Assembly: GCF_000276665.1 (NCBI RefSeq)
Contig: NW_004955469.1
Span: forward strand, 10,908,613 to 10,972,612
Origin: Chinchilla lanigera
Taxonomy: Eukaryota > Chordata > Mammalia > Rodentia > Chinchillidae
Reading direction: 5' to 3'
Length of the DNA stretch: 64,000 nt
Shown here: positions 38,434 to 49,868 of the stretch, piece after piece
How the letters are laid out: each line of letters begins with the position of its first letter
Numbering within the stretch: the first letter of the stretch is position 1
The notes under the pieces: generated by a model
Seen by the model: only the letters and a program-made list of their open reading frames with translations
Told to the model about the DNA's origin: nothing
Databases searched by the model: none
Translations under genes and position numbers: made by a program

Positions 38434-38580
38434 CCAGTCATAGAGGTGCATGCCTGCAATCCTAACACTTAGGCAGCTAAGGCAGGAAGATTGCTGCGAG
38501 TTTGAGGCCAGCCTCAGCTACAAGGCGAGTTTAAGGCCAGCCTGGACTACAGAGTAAGAGTCTGCTGCAAAAACAAATGA
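38434..38580 (+). repeat. B1 SINE with internal duplication
   Basis: Forward B1 ('agtcatagaggtgcatgcctgcaatcc...aggcaggaagattgctgcgag'), with the block 'gtttgaggccagcctcagctacaaggc' followed by a near repeat 'gtttaaggccagcctggactacagag'. The A-rich tail leads into a tetranucleotide repeat. Confidence 0.85.
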
Positions 38581-38607
38581 ACAAACAAACAGAACAAAAA
38601 AAAACCC

Positions 38608-38651
<44 letters not shown>

Positions 38652-38652
38652 A
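38608..38652 (+). repeat. (AACT)n tetranucleotide microsatellite
   Basis: Eleven units of CTAA/AACT without interruption, grown from the tail of the B1 at 38434-38580. Confidence 0.95.
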
Positions 38653-39055
38653 TTTCTAACTGTTCATTGCTGGTATATAGGAGAGCAAGTGGGTTTTGTA
38701 TACCTGTCCACTTTTTAAATGCTTTCTCTGCCTTTTTCTCTTGTTTCCTTCTGTTTCTTAGAAAGAACAACTCAGGATTCAGAGAAAGATCTTTAAATTT
38801 TTACAAAGTAACAGACTTTAAATTTATGGAAAACTAGGCAGGTAGTACAGAGAATTTTCTATATGTCCCTCCCTCACAGGTTCTCTGTTAGCATCTTGCA
38901 CCAGGGTGGCACATTCGCTACAACTTTAAATTTCAAGTTGAATACAGCAAGGACAAGAAATGTTCCTTGTCTTTGTAGAGTTTACAGTCTCACTACGCAG
39001 CCAGGACAAAATTCTTCTGCACAAGCAACTAATGCAAAGTAATTATTTTGAGGGA

Positions 39056-41950
39056 CCCCAAAGTCAGTTCCCTTTATTACATGTTTATTTTAAAGACAAG
39101 AAACACAAAATAAATAGTAAAATAGGCCCCAACATAGCCACATACCTGCCCTCACCTGACCCCTGCTGCAGCAATATGGATAGGACAAGCAGCAGCCATA
39201 TCTGTCAGGTTGGGAGAGGAAAACCAGGTTTTGGAAGCTGCCCTGCCTGGCCTCCCATCCACCTCTCCCCATTACAGGTAGCTGTCTTTGGGAGGCAGAA
39301 GAGTCAAGAAACTTCCCTGCTGCCCCAGAGACATGTGTGCCACCAGGAGAGCACACTCAGATGGTACAGAATCCAAGGACTATGTGTCACATGCAGAGAA
39401 ATTGGTACCAAAGTTTGAGTGAGAGGCTGGAGATGTGATGGGGGTAAGTGCAGAGTTTTCCTCCCCTACTTGTTGGGTACTGATGCTGAGTCCTCTGAAC
39501 GGGAAGGAGTACTGGCCAGTTCCTCTTCTTCAGAATTCTTTTTTCCTAAAATTTTTAAATTTTTAAAACAAAAAAAAACCCCTAACAACACCAATGAAGA
39601 CAAAAACAAAAACAACACAAAAACAACAAAAACGATACATGACCTCAAAACGAAATGATAGGAATTAACAATCGTTGCTACATTACATGCTGTTATCTTC
39701 AACGAAGTTGCTCAGTCTACCAGATGTAAGAATGTAAGACTGATCAAACAATCAAAGACAGTAACAAGTAAAAAAAAAAAAAAGAAAAAAAAGACATTGG
39801 AAATAATACAGAGCTTCACCATACCAGATGGTAGGAATTAAACAATTCGTCAGAATTCTTATTCCACCACCTCTTCTTTTTGCTTTTCTTCTCTCCTGAA
39901 CTCAAATTCCTTGCTCTTGAAGCTCTTGCTTAGCCGCTTGGATGATGACTTGGATGACGAGCCCCCAGAAGGAGTGCCTTTCTCATTCATCTTTACTCTG
40001 ATTTTCTTTTTCTTTGCCTTGTCCTTCTTGGAAGACTTGCCTAGGCCTCCTTCATATTCTTTCATGGATTTCTCATAGTCACACCTGGCAACCTCAGCCT
40101 TGCAGTCCCACTCTTCTTTCTTCTTTTTGGACATCCCTTTCCAGATCTTGTCTGCCTTCTTGGAAAGATCTGTGGTGCTGATGCCACGGTGGTCTGACTT
40201 GATCTTCTCTCGGCTGGTGTTCAGCCACAGCATGTAAGTGGACCTGGGCTTCTTGGGGGCACTGGGGTTCTTGCCCTTCTTCCCCTCCACAGCCTTCTTG
40301 TGGTCCTTGTGATCCTTGGCCATTTTGGCCCTTTTGAGCTGTTTCTGCTCCTCCTCACCCTGGTCACTGTCACCCTCAGTACTGGAGGAGCTGGCAGAAG
40401 CATTGCTATCAAACTCCTCTGCCACATCTTCCTCCTCTTCCTCTCCAGGCTTGAATGACTCATCCATTTCCTCTCCCAAGTCATCACTGCTGTCACTGGA
40501 ATTCTCCTCCCGGATCTTGCCCTCCTCCTTCATCATCTCCAAGTAGGCATCATGTTGGTCTTCATCAGAGTCCACATATTTGTGGTAGTTTGGGTTCTTG
40601 CCCTCTTTTGATCCTTGGTTTTTGATGTTAAGCTTTTTGGCACTGATGAAATCAAACAGATTTCCATAGTCATCCTTCTGGATGCTGCTGAAGGTGTATT
40701 GAGTGCCCTGCTTGGTCTCAATCTCCAGGTCAAAAAAGCGAGTGGTGTTGCTATCGCGGGCAAAGTTGACAGAGACAATCTCGTGGAAGTGGATGTGGAC
40801 AGGTGGCTTATGGATGTAGATGAAACCCTGCTCCAGCGGGTACAGCAGCCCTGAGCCAGCCTTATAAGAGCAGGGGATGCACTGGGCCCCCAAGGGCCCT
40901 TGGAAGTTGCTAGGGACAGTGATCTTGTGTTTTACAAGTGCTTTCATGACCCGGCTGAACACCTCATAGGGTGACCCTAACATGTTCTTGGTTAGCTGTC
41001 CTTCAAAGCGCTTCTCTACTTCCTCCTCACTCATGTTGAGAGTCAAAGTGATGTCCTCACCCTTGGAGAACAGGAGGATGAGGAAGTGGTAATTGGTCTG
41101 GCCCTGATTGATAGGGGGATCCAGGCTGATCACAAAGAACATCTGGCGCTGGTCCTTGTGGGGCAGCAGGAAGAGGTGCACCACCATGGAGTAGGGGATC
41201 TTGTAGTCAAAGGTCTTGCCGTGTAGGTGCAGGAAGGTAGGGTAGATGCGGATGTCATAACGACCCCGGGGAGTTAGGCACTGCAGCTCCGGGAAGACAC
41301 AGATAGCATCTACGCTGGCCTGGATGGTATCTGCTTTTGACAGCACATTCTGGGCAAAAGCCTCGATCAGGTCCACACCATCCTCCTGGGTGGGCGGGAC
41401 GTAGAAGCGCATCTCCACAAGGGAGACCTCTACATCACTGTTCTGGTGGAACTCCAGGGTCACTTCGTTTTTGCTCGTAGTACACTGGGAGACATTGCTG
41501 AGGGGTATCTCAAAGACAGACTGGTCACCATAATCAAAAGAGAGCAGCTGTCCACCAAACTTCACTGTCCCCCAGTTCCAGCCCTTCACACATAGGTCCT
41601 TCGCCCTGAGCGCAAGGTGATAATGAGTTTTGAAGAAATCAGAGAGTTTCTGAAATTCCGATTCTCGGAAGCCATCGTACTTGTAGACATTGCCATTCTT
41701 TAGGAGCAGTTTAAGTCCGTGACCCAGAGCTACCCGGCGCCAGATGCCTTCAGTCAGCTCCCAGGCCTGGATGTTGTCCACTTTACCTGTCTTGCTGTTC
41801 CTGAAGATGACACCCTGGTGGTTCAACGTTAGATGACCCTCCTTCATAGAGCCTTTCACCTCTTGATAGATGTCACTGAACTTTAGCATCTCTGCCATGT
41901 TGACTTGCAGGTAGCAGCCAGGAGCCAAGCCCCAACTCCTAAATGGGTGT
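39056..41950 (-). pseudogene. SSRP1: SSRP1 retrocopy (FACT subunit), intronless, mostly open frame
   Basis: SSRP1 pairs with SUPT16H in the FACT histone chaperone. This copy has no introns and extends through the SSRP1 3' UTR to a retained AATAAA (39073-39078, minus strand), as expected of a reverse-transcribed mRNA. The frame starts at ATG 41898 (MAEMLKFSDIYQEVKGSM) and is open to TAA at 39859-39861, 679 codons against about 709 in the parent. It keeps the N-terminal PH-like and middle domains, the acidic segment (about residues 440-530) and the HMG box (APKKPRSTYMLWLN...). Near 39900 a small deletion shifts the frame, and a 310-bp insertion (39541-39850) separates the last codons, whose remnant is at 39466-39529. 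Many changes hit arginines (R to H, C or Q) and conserved glycine (QAG to QAW), typical of CpG decay in a pseudogene. No clear polyA tail or target duplication of the retrocopy itself remains. Confidence 0.9.
39541..39850. mobile_element. 310-bp insertion in the SSRP1 retrocopy
   Basis: It is bounded by an 11-bp direct repeat, TCAGAATTCTT, at 39530-39540 and 39850-39860, which is SSRP1 sequence duplicated on insertion. The content is AT-rich with two A-runs (39568-39577 and 39771-39791) and does not look like B1, ID or L1. It could be a short retrocopied 3' UTR piece moved by L1 enzymes; I do not recognise the source. Confidence 0.75.
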
Positions 41951-43165
41951 GCAGAAGCTCAGCTGACTGAGAATCTTTCAAACGGTAGGTAGCCTTCAAC
42001 GGCCAGGACGGAGGTTGGTGCGTGAGGAACAGGAGTTGGGGGATGGGGGAGGTGCGAAGGGAGCTGTTCCTGCGCCTGCGTGGTCCAGAGGCTTGCCCCG
42101 GAAGTTGCATAACGGAAGTGGAAGTCGCGCATGGACAGCTGGGTTTTGTTCTGCAACGTTCCGCTGCAAAGGGGAGAAATTAGTGTAGTTTGCAGTAATA
42201 GTAAAGGAAGCGAGAGGTAGGAAAGCTCTGAGAGGGTGGTAGAATTTGGATCGGTGCAGGTAGGTGATAAACAAAGTCTAAGCAGAAGGATCGACTGCCA
42301 TGCACAAAGATTCTGAGGCAGGAATGTTGACGGGATGAATTTTATCACAACAGTCAGAGTTTTTGACCTTGGTGTGAGTGATCAGAAGTTGATGAAGTGC
42401 TCGGATTTGGATTTCTAAGCAGATCCTTTGGGTCTGGTTCTTTTAGGACCATTGATTTTTAGTTTCACACTTACCTCTAGGCAGAGATATTCTGCGCTAA
42501 TGCTTCTTTGAATCAAAATGAAATGTTCATGCTTGGGAGCAATTCTAAAGAGAAGAATTGTCCTTCTAGAGAAAAGCTACCACATGGAGGCGTGGCTTTT
42601 TTCATTTACAGGAGTAGAATTTTGTGTATACACAGGAAAAGGGAAGCAACCAATTTGGAAGAACAGAATCGTGACACAGATCCCAGGGAGAGTTGCCCTG
42701 AGTTCTCCAGGCTCTTTGCCTGCGTTGAACTCACTGTCTTTGGAGAGCTTTTGCCTTTTCTGGTGGGCAAGAGGACCATGTGGAGTTTGGTATGAGGGAG
42801 GAAGCAATGAGGGAGCTGAATGAATTACCCTGCTTTAAATTCTTCTCACTACTAGAGGAAGAGTTGGGAGAACAATAAATGCTTAATTTTTCCTTCTTGG
42901 TCTTAGTTAACTTACCTCCAGAGGTCTCTTCAGATTTGCACTTAATTACTTATGCAGATCAGTGATAATAAGACTGCAGGGACTCTAGAAAGTTCTGACA
43001 GTGAAAGGACAAATTCATGTTTACAAGTTTGGTCACTCTTTCCCCACAAATGTTACCTTCCTTCATAATATCTTTCTCAACTTTTTTGTCCCCACTCCCA
43101 TTTGATCCTAAGGACAGCCACAAATGATCTCCCTGGCTATCACCTATCTCGGTGACTGAGTTCAA
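41951..43165. other. Unassigned sequence upstream of the SSRP1 retrocopy
   Basis: No gene recognised. A GC-rich, CpG-containing stretch at about 41990-42150 may still be SSRP1 5' UTR or pre-insertion DNA; I cannot set the 5' edge of the retrocopy. Short frames at 42508-42823 have no protein character. Confidence 0.4.
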
Positions 43166-43169
43166 AACA

Positions 43170-43360
43170 TTAGAGTCCCACTGGGCATGGTGGCACATGC
43201 CTACAATCCCAGAGCTCTGGAAGGCAGAGGCTGGGGCAAGTTAAGGCTAACTTGGGCAATTTAGCAACTTAGCAAAGCTCTGACTCAAAAGGGTCAGGAC
43301 TAGGAATGTAGTTCAGTGTGAAAGCCTCGGGTTCAATCCCCAGTACCACAAAACACACAC
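43170..43360 (+). repeat. B1-ID dimeric SINE
   Basis: A forward B1 half ('actgggcatggtggcacatgcctacaatccc') is followed directly by a decayed ID half ('ggactaggaatgtagttcagtgtg...gggttcaatccccagtacc') and an ACACAC tail. Confidence 0.75.
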
Positions 43361-45524
43361 TGAATACTGGAGTCAGCTTGGATCCATTCTTTTCCTTCAT
43401 GAAGTCCTACTCATTCTTCTTCCTTTGGTTCTTGCCTTATCACAGCAGGCCACCTGTAACTCTCCCATCTGCTCTGGATCAAATCTAGACTCTGGCCTGG
43501 ATCCCTTTTTAAAACTCACATGACTGTCCACTTATCGCTCCTCTCTTTAGTCTGCTCTTGCCCATATTTATCTCTCTGGCATCTTCTTCTTTCCTCTCCT
43601 TCTAAAGAACAATTTAAGCTCTTTCTCTATGCACAATTGTCATTTTGTGCACATAAGATATCAGGTTACATTTTAATTTTAAATAGGCAAAAAGTAAAGC
43701 TTTAACAATATAAGACATACTAAAATATCACTTACTTATATGAAATTTAAGCTTCATTGAGCAACCTAGATTTCATCTGTCAACCGTACCTCTATGGAGC
43801 GTATTCTTAATGGTCCACTTTCTCTTATCTGCATTTTTGGTTCCTAAAACACCTAATTTAGTCTTTCAATTTATGCTATCTTGTACTTATTGATTATCTA
43901 TACAGTATCAGCTGTTGTGGGGCAACTATTCAATATCAGGCACTGTGCAAATTCGTCTTATACAGTAGTTAATTGAATTCTTACAAATGATGAGATAAAG
44001 TAGGAACTACTATGATATCCATTTTATAAATGAGAGAGATGAATCTTTGAGGAGTTACAGAATGTTGTTCAGTCTCCCAAAGCTAATTAAGAACTTGAAT
44101 TTTGATCTGTCCATAGAGTGACTAACTTGTTCTGTTTCCCTTGGCACTGTTCTGCTTTTTAAAATCAAGAGTTATATATCCTGTGAACCTTTTCAGTACC
44201 GGCAGACTTTGTGTGTCTGACTTCAAAGCCTGGCCTTCTGTCCCACTTCCCAGCCTTTCATTTTGTTCTCCATTATGTTATAAAGTCCTTAAGGACAGGG
44301 GACTATCTAGTGATATTTACTGATTTTGAGACTTACTTGATAAATGGGGGTAGATGCTTTCTTCACAGACCAAACCTCTTCTCTTGCGGCTCTCTGGGTT
44401 GCAGCGCTGAGAACTGTGTGGATCAGTGTGGTTGGGGCTGGCCAATCTTAGCATAGCTGAGACCTAAGCAGGGCTGGTGGCCTTTGCAGTAGATTCACAT
44501 GTTTTCATAACATCACTGGATATTGCCTGCAAAGATGCTCTGGTGGTGGCAAACCTATGGCACACTTTTTACAAAGACAATGTTAATACATAGTTTTTTC
44601 TAAACTAAAACCTCAGTGTTTAAATTTATTCACAGCATCAGAACTTTGTGATAATAAGTGGGTTTGGAGTTGCAGTTTGTACAGTCATCTCCAAAAGTTT
44701 CACCTATTTGCTGATAGCTGTTGCTATTGGCCACATTTCCTCTTAAATTGGTGAGAGTGTAACTTCCTACCAGGCATGTCTCACACTTGAGAAACTCCCT
44801 GCTAGGAAGTCTGGGTTTAAGAGTGAGTGTGGCTAGAAAAGCCAAAGCCAGGGTGCCATGAGAAGTGGGGTTCATGGGATGGGCAGCCAGCCTGTGAGCG
44901 TCTTCTGGATGGGTCAGTACCATGTAGTATTGCAATGGCAAACAGAAACACTGAAACGACACCCAGCACTTGGAGGCAGATTTATGTATGTTGACAGCCA
45001 CTGATTGGAATCATTCCCAGAATATCAGGCCCTGACCTCTGGTGGTCTAGGGCTTATATGAGATAAGCAAGCAGGAAGTACAGAGGCAGAATGGCTTGTC
45101 AATTGGGGACTGGTTTATACAATGTGCATCATAGTGACCAGCTATGCATGACAGTGACCAGGCATTTCCAAGAGACAGGAGCAACTGGAACTGGAACAGA
45201 AACAAACTGAAGTATACTGGCTGGTGGTGGTGGGGTGCATTTTCTGTTACAGTATGGTTGTTTTTTGCTGGAACTATGCTTTCTGTTCAATGAGACACAT
45301 ATCCCAAAGACTATATATTATTACCTTATTGTATAACAACCAAGTAGTTACGATGATATGTGGGTGTTGATATGCTGCAAAGTGGTTAATGAGGTGTGAT
45401 GGGGAAGGCAGGAAAAATAGATCTCTATCCCTTAGGGATGTGTGTATAACTTGTCTCTATTTTGAATGCACTGTGTTATGGAGCACACATTAAATGTAAA
45501 AACTAAGCTATTTGTGGAGAAATC
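43361..45524. other. Sequence with old L2/MIR-like pieces, no gene
   Basis: Segments at about 43400-43640 and 44180-44330 ('tgttctgctttttaaaa', 'gtccttaaggacaggggactatctagtg') look like L2 3' ends. About 43985-44095 ('tatccattttataaatgagagagatgaatc') resembles MIR/L2. Nothing here looks like a protein exon. Confidence 0.45.
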
Positions 45525-45615
45525 ACTTCCTCCTCCTTCTCCTCCTCCTTCTCCTCTTCTTCTTCTTCTCTTTTTCCTCCTCTTCCACATCCTTCTCCTC
45601 CTCCTCCTTTTTTCT
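45525..45615. repeat. (CTT/CTC)n pyrimidine microsatellite
   Basis: CTCCTC and TTCTTC units over about 90 bases, at the tail side of the adjacent reversed B1, from which the repeat probably grew. Confidence 0.9.
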
Positions 45616-45762
45616 TCCTCTAGACAGGGTCTCACTATGTAGTGCAGGCTGACCTTGAACTCACTTATGTTGCCCAGGCTGGCTTTGAACTCATGGTGAT
45701 CCTCCTGCCTCAGCCTCCTAAGCGCTGGGATTATAGGCATGTGCCACCATGCCCAGCTGAGA
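45616..45762 (-). repeat. B1 SINE with duplicated inner block
   Basis: Reverse B1 ('tagacagggtctcactatgtagtgcaggctgaccttgaactcac' followed by 'ttgcccaggctggctttgaactcatgg...gggattataggcatgtgccacc'); the 'caggctg...cttgaactca' block appears twice. Confidence 0.85.
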
Positions 45763-46091
45763 AATCATTTTTAAAAAGCTTTTGCTGAACTGATAAAAGC
45801 CAAGTTTATTTTTAACTGTTAGATTTACTTCAAAATGCTTGAATTATTTTGTATGCTTTAATGTTCAGGTGTTTTCCTTGTTGGTGGGTGTAAAGGTATG
45901 GGGCATAAAGGGTGGCAGAGGGAGCAGTGCTGACAGATTCCTCAGTCTTTCTTATTAGCTACTCATAGTGGCTTTTCCTCAGCCCCGGGGGACAGGCTGT
46001 GAGGCTCTTAGTGTGAAATTCAATGCCATTCTAGCCTTAACCTATCTTTCTAGCTCCTACTAGTTTCTTACTATAAGCTTTGCTCCAGATT

Positions 46092-46396
46092 ACTATGGAC
46101 TGAATGTTTGTATTCCTCCCAGGTTCGTATGTGGAGGTCTAATCCCCAATGAGAGAGCTTTGGAATTTAGTCCCTTTATAAGAGAGACCCCAGAAAGCTC
46201 CCTTCCTCTTCTACTATGTGAGGTCACAATAAATAGATGGTGGTCTATGAACTAGGAAGAGAATCCTCACCAAACACCGAATCTGCTGCCTTGATATTGG
46301 GCATCCAGCCACTGGAACTGTGAGAATAAATCTCTGGGGTCTGTAAGCCACCCAGTTCATGGTAGTCTGTCATAGCAGCCTGAGTGGACTAAGGCA
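46092..46396 (+). repeat. MLT1-type LTR (MaLR)
   Basis: It runs through the MLT1 LTR landmarks: 'atggactgaatgtttgtattcctccc', 'ccctttataagagagaccccagaaagctccc', 'caaacaccgaatctgctgcc', 'ggaactgtgagaataaatc', 'taagccacccagttcatggtagtctgtcatagcagcctgagtggactaaggc'. Old solo LTR. Confidence 0.85.
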
Positions 46397-46454
46397 TAGA
46401 CTCCTCTGTTGCAAATGCACATTGAACTTGTCAGCCTCCAATCCTTTTCTCTTG

Positions 46455-46680
46455 TAAAGCATAATAGTTAAGAGTTTAATCTCTGGATCTAGACTGCCTG
46501 TGTTCAAATCTTGGTTCTGCTACTCATTGTGTGCTCATGGGGGAGTTGCCTAACTACTCTAGGCCTTGATTCTGCAACTGGAAAGAAGAAACTAAAATGA
46601 TATTTATTTTACAGGCAGAAAACAATATAAGTACTTAAAATAGTGCATAGCACACACTAAGCATTTAATAAATGTTTGTT
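46455..46680 (+). repeat. MIR SINE
   Basis: 'atagttaagagtttaatctctgg', 'tgtgttcaaatcttggttctgctactc', 'ggagttgcctaactactctaggccttg', then 'atagcacacactaagcatttaataaatgtttgtt'. It is one of the best-preserved MIRs in the window. Confidence 0.8.
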
Positions 46681-46694
46681 CCTCCTTTCCTTAT

Positions 46695-47205
46695 CTAGAT
46701 CTAATTATCTTCCCCACCTACCTCTAATGTCTCTTCCTTGCAGCCTTCCCTGACCACTTTACCCCACAATGAGATCCCCCCTCGGGAAGTGCTGAGAGAT
46801 AGCACTGTTTCCTAGGCAAGTAGTTGCTTTTCTTCTCATGCTTGTGTCTTAGGACCACAGCTAGGCATTGTGCATCACTCGAGTCACACCTGTACTCAGT
46901 GGATAACACTTGGAGGTGGGTATTATCTCACTTTGCAAAGGAGCAAACAAAACTCAGGCAAGTTAAGAGGCGTGCCAGGGTTGCAGACTGAGTAAAAGAT
47001 GATCCTGGGGTTCCAATGCAGGCTGTCTCTGATCACATCATGACTCTTCCCTCTTTTCCAAGAGTGAATCTAGCCCTCAATTAGATCTCCCACATTGTTC
47101 TTTGAGTAGGAGGCACTCAATGGATTTCTAGTGATTTGATGGACTAGTATGCAATTTGGTTGCCTTTCTACGTGCTAGTCAGTTATCTTGAAGATGATAA
47201 AGATT
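46695..47205. repeat. L2/MIR-like fragments
   Basis: 'ctctaatgtctcttccttgcagccttccctgacc' (about 46720-46760) is L2-like, and 'tattatctcactttgcaaaggagcaaac...aagttaagaggcgtgccagggttgc' (about 46920-46990) is MIR/L2-like. Family limits are not exact. Confidence 0.45.
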
Positions 47206-47358
47206 TTTTTTTTTTGTCTTTTTGAGACAGGGTTTCACTATGCAGTTCAGGCTGTCTTGATTTCATTTTGTAGCCCAGGTTGTCCTTGAATTCACAACAA
47301 TCCTCCTTCCTCAGCCTCTCTAGTGCTGGGATTACACATTTGTGCCACCAGTCCCAGC
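47206..47358 (-). repeat. B1 SINE
   Basis: Reverse B1 with T-run, 'tctttttgagacagggtttcactatgcag' to 'gggattacacatttgtgccacc'. GATAAAGATA-like bases recur on both sides (about 47198 and 47360), a likely target duplication. Confidence 0.85.
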
Positions 47359-47899
47359 TGATAAAGATACTTTTGATGGGCCTTAAAAAAAAGACAGACT
47401 ATAAGTTATTCTTCTTGCACTGAACTCCACAAGAACCTAAAAAAGCTATTCTTTTTACCTTGACTATTTCTTGCTGTTTCAAATATGGTTAGATGAAGGA
47501 GGCCAGAAATGATCTCATCAATGCTGCTTTTGTCACAGTACTGCTGAGTGTGACGGATTCTGTCAATTTCTTGCTTTGGTTAGGTGAGTCATTCAATTCA
47601 TTAGTGAAAAGGTGCAAGGCTGGTGGCAGTTCTGATGGGCTTGACTTTCTCTCAATCCTTAATCCATACACTAGTAATAAAATACAAGAAAACATTTAAA
47701 AAAAAAGCCATTGATGCTTTATAGTCAACTGGATTGGTTTTGGAAACACCCAGTGGAGAGACAACTCCATAGAACTTTGGTCATCTGTGAATTCCTTGCA
47801 TCTTCAAATCTCTGCATGATATAAAGGCAACCTCTGTGATCTGTAAATGCTTTGGACACTGTAGTCTGTCTTTACTGAGACTGAAATGTAAGAACCTGC

Positions 47900-48010
47900 A
47901 GCATTCAATCAACACATATTTACTGCATTTGTACTGCATGCCAGATATTGTTCTAGGTTCTTAGGATCTAGCAGTGGAGAAGCAGACTAAAATCTTGCCC
48001 CCTTGGAACT
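47900..48010 (+). repeat. L2 LINE 3' fragment
   Basis: 'attcaatcaacacatatttactgcatttgtactgcatgccagatattgttctaggttcttaggatct' followed by 'cccccttggaacttg' follows the L2 3' end. Confidence 0.7.
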
Positions 48011-48574
48011 TGTTTAAAAGACTTTTTTTTTAGTATGAAAAAAAATTCAAATCATGGGTAAGAAGAATAATGTGCCCGTAATTCAATTTAATAATTTTTT
48101 ACCCTATCTTCTTCACCACACAATTGCTACTAGAGCACCTTAAAGCAAATACCAGACATGAAACATTTCATTGAACAAAGAGTGATAAAAAATATGGTGA
48201 GTGTTTAAATTTAAAAAAAAAACCTTATTACATAAAAGATACATTGTTAAGAATGATGAATTAACTATGTTTGAAGTGAAGAAGAGTGTTTTGAGTATTC
48301 TGAGGGTGATACATGGCAATGTGTCTTTTATTATAATACATTTTTAAACTTAAACATTTGCTATATTTTATCCCTAAAAGATAGGAGTTTAAAATAAAAA
48401 CATCATGATGTCACTGTCATATCCAACACAATTAACAAAAATTTCTTGATATCATTTACTATTCTGTGTGTGTTAAATTTTCCCTTGTTATCTCAATATT
48501 TTCTTCATTTGTTTGTGTCCAGATTCAAACACAATGTGTACATTTCAGGCTATGGATGAGATTCTCAAATCCCT

Positions 48575-48690
48575 TTTATTTATTTATTTTGAGACAAAGT
48601 CTCACTAGCTCCCTAGGTTTCCCAGGCTGGGATGGAACTTGTGATCCTCTTACCTCAGCCTCCCAGAGGCCTCACACTTGGCTCTTCAAT
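48575..48690 (-). repeat. B1-like SINE (short)
   Basis: 'tatttattttgagacaaagtctcactagc...cttacctcagcctcccagagg': reverse, diverged and shorter than the others. Confidence 0.7.
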
Positions 48691-49726
48691 CTCTTTTGAG
48701 GTTCAGTGATTTCACTTGGTGTAGAAATGGATTATTTGTCCTGTGGAAGTGCTCACATTTTGACTGTGGCTAATTGCATTTTCATGGTGATTTTAGTGAC
48801 ATTTCTTCATGGCTTACCTTTTATAAGTGTGGCTAGGGTCAGTTTCAATTGGAGGGGGTGGCTGTTTTTGTTTTTGTGAGATGTTTCTGAAGGTGTTTGG
48901 TGGCTAAAAATTTGGAGGCTGGTATGACAACACTTCGTTCTTGCGCCACAGTGACGGTTTGATTCTAATGCTATGAAACATTACCTGTCCCGTCCTTTAC
49001 GTTGGTTTGTAAAGAAGACATTGAAAAGTGGTTGAGTCGCTTGGTGTTCACAAGTGGTCTCCATTGGAGAGCCTAGCGAGCGGTGCCCCACATAGGAACA
49101 AGGTGAGTTTGAAAATTTCACCTGTGTCTTCTGGGAAACTAGGGATAACAAAAGAGAGAGTAAACTTATAGGACAGCATGAATCTAAATTAGACCATTAG
49201 GTGTCAGAACACCTGAGGTGGTGTTTAGGGTTTCTTCTGCAAACAATATCCGGGTGACTCAAGTGTGCAACTAGGAATGCGGACCATCGATTCAGATAAT
49301 AAGACTTGTGCCGTTCCATTGAGTCTTCTTCAGTCTGTGGTCTGCTTTAGCAGGTGGTCCGCACATGCAACCTCGAGGAAGAAGAGGAGATGGGTCAGAG
49401 GAAGGCAATCCCGAGTAGAAACAGTAGGAAGGAAGTTCCTTGGGTTTCCAGTGGCCATTGTTGCATAAGGAGTTCCATGGTATTGATGAATTTCCTCAAT
49501 AAGTGATGTCATTAACTTGTTTAAAGGATAAGGTTGCGAACATGCATTTGGGGATTCCAAAAATGATGACTCCAGTGAACAGTAGATGAATAGAGCTGTC
49601 ATTTACTGACATGGGGAAAGGTATGGGGAGGGGTTCCACTTTGAATATATTCTGTTAGAAATGTGTATCATATACCATGGAGGAGATATGGAGTAGGCAG
49701 TTGGATACATGAGGTGACACAGAAAT
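48691..49726. other. Unassigned sequence between B1 and mariner remnants
   Basis: No gene or repeat family recognised. A frame at 49265-49468 has no known domain. The segment at about 48290-48345 upstream ('gagggtgatacatggcaatgtgtcttttattataatacattttt') is similar to the mariner tail at 50165-50215 and may be a third mariner fragment. Confidence 0.4.
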
Positions 49727-49868
49727 ATATGGTGACTGTTTAAATAAAAATATCACATTCAAAGATGCCTTGCCATTAATCCCCCACAAAATATTCCACC
49801 TGTCTTTAAACACATTCATTGCTGTTGTCACTTTCTGAAATTCTGTAAGTCCTCTTTGATGTCTTTAT
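49727..49868 (-). mobile_element. Mariner 3' end, reverse orientation (fossil)
   Basis: Read on the minus strand it gives the last part of a mariner transposase gene and tail: '...aatttcagaaagtgacaacagc', 'ggtggaatattttg', 'gggggattaatggcaaggc', 'tttaaacagtcacc'. It lies directly beside a forward mariner remnant, tail outward. Confidence 0.7.

Noticed and set aside
38608..38652. CRISPR-like array
   Set aside because: It is a plain tetranucleotide microsatellite with no spacers, and the genome is mammalian.
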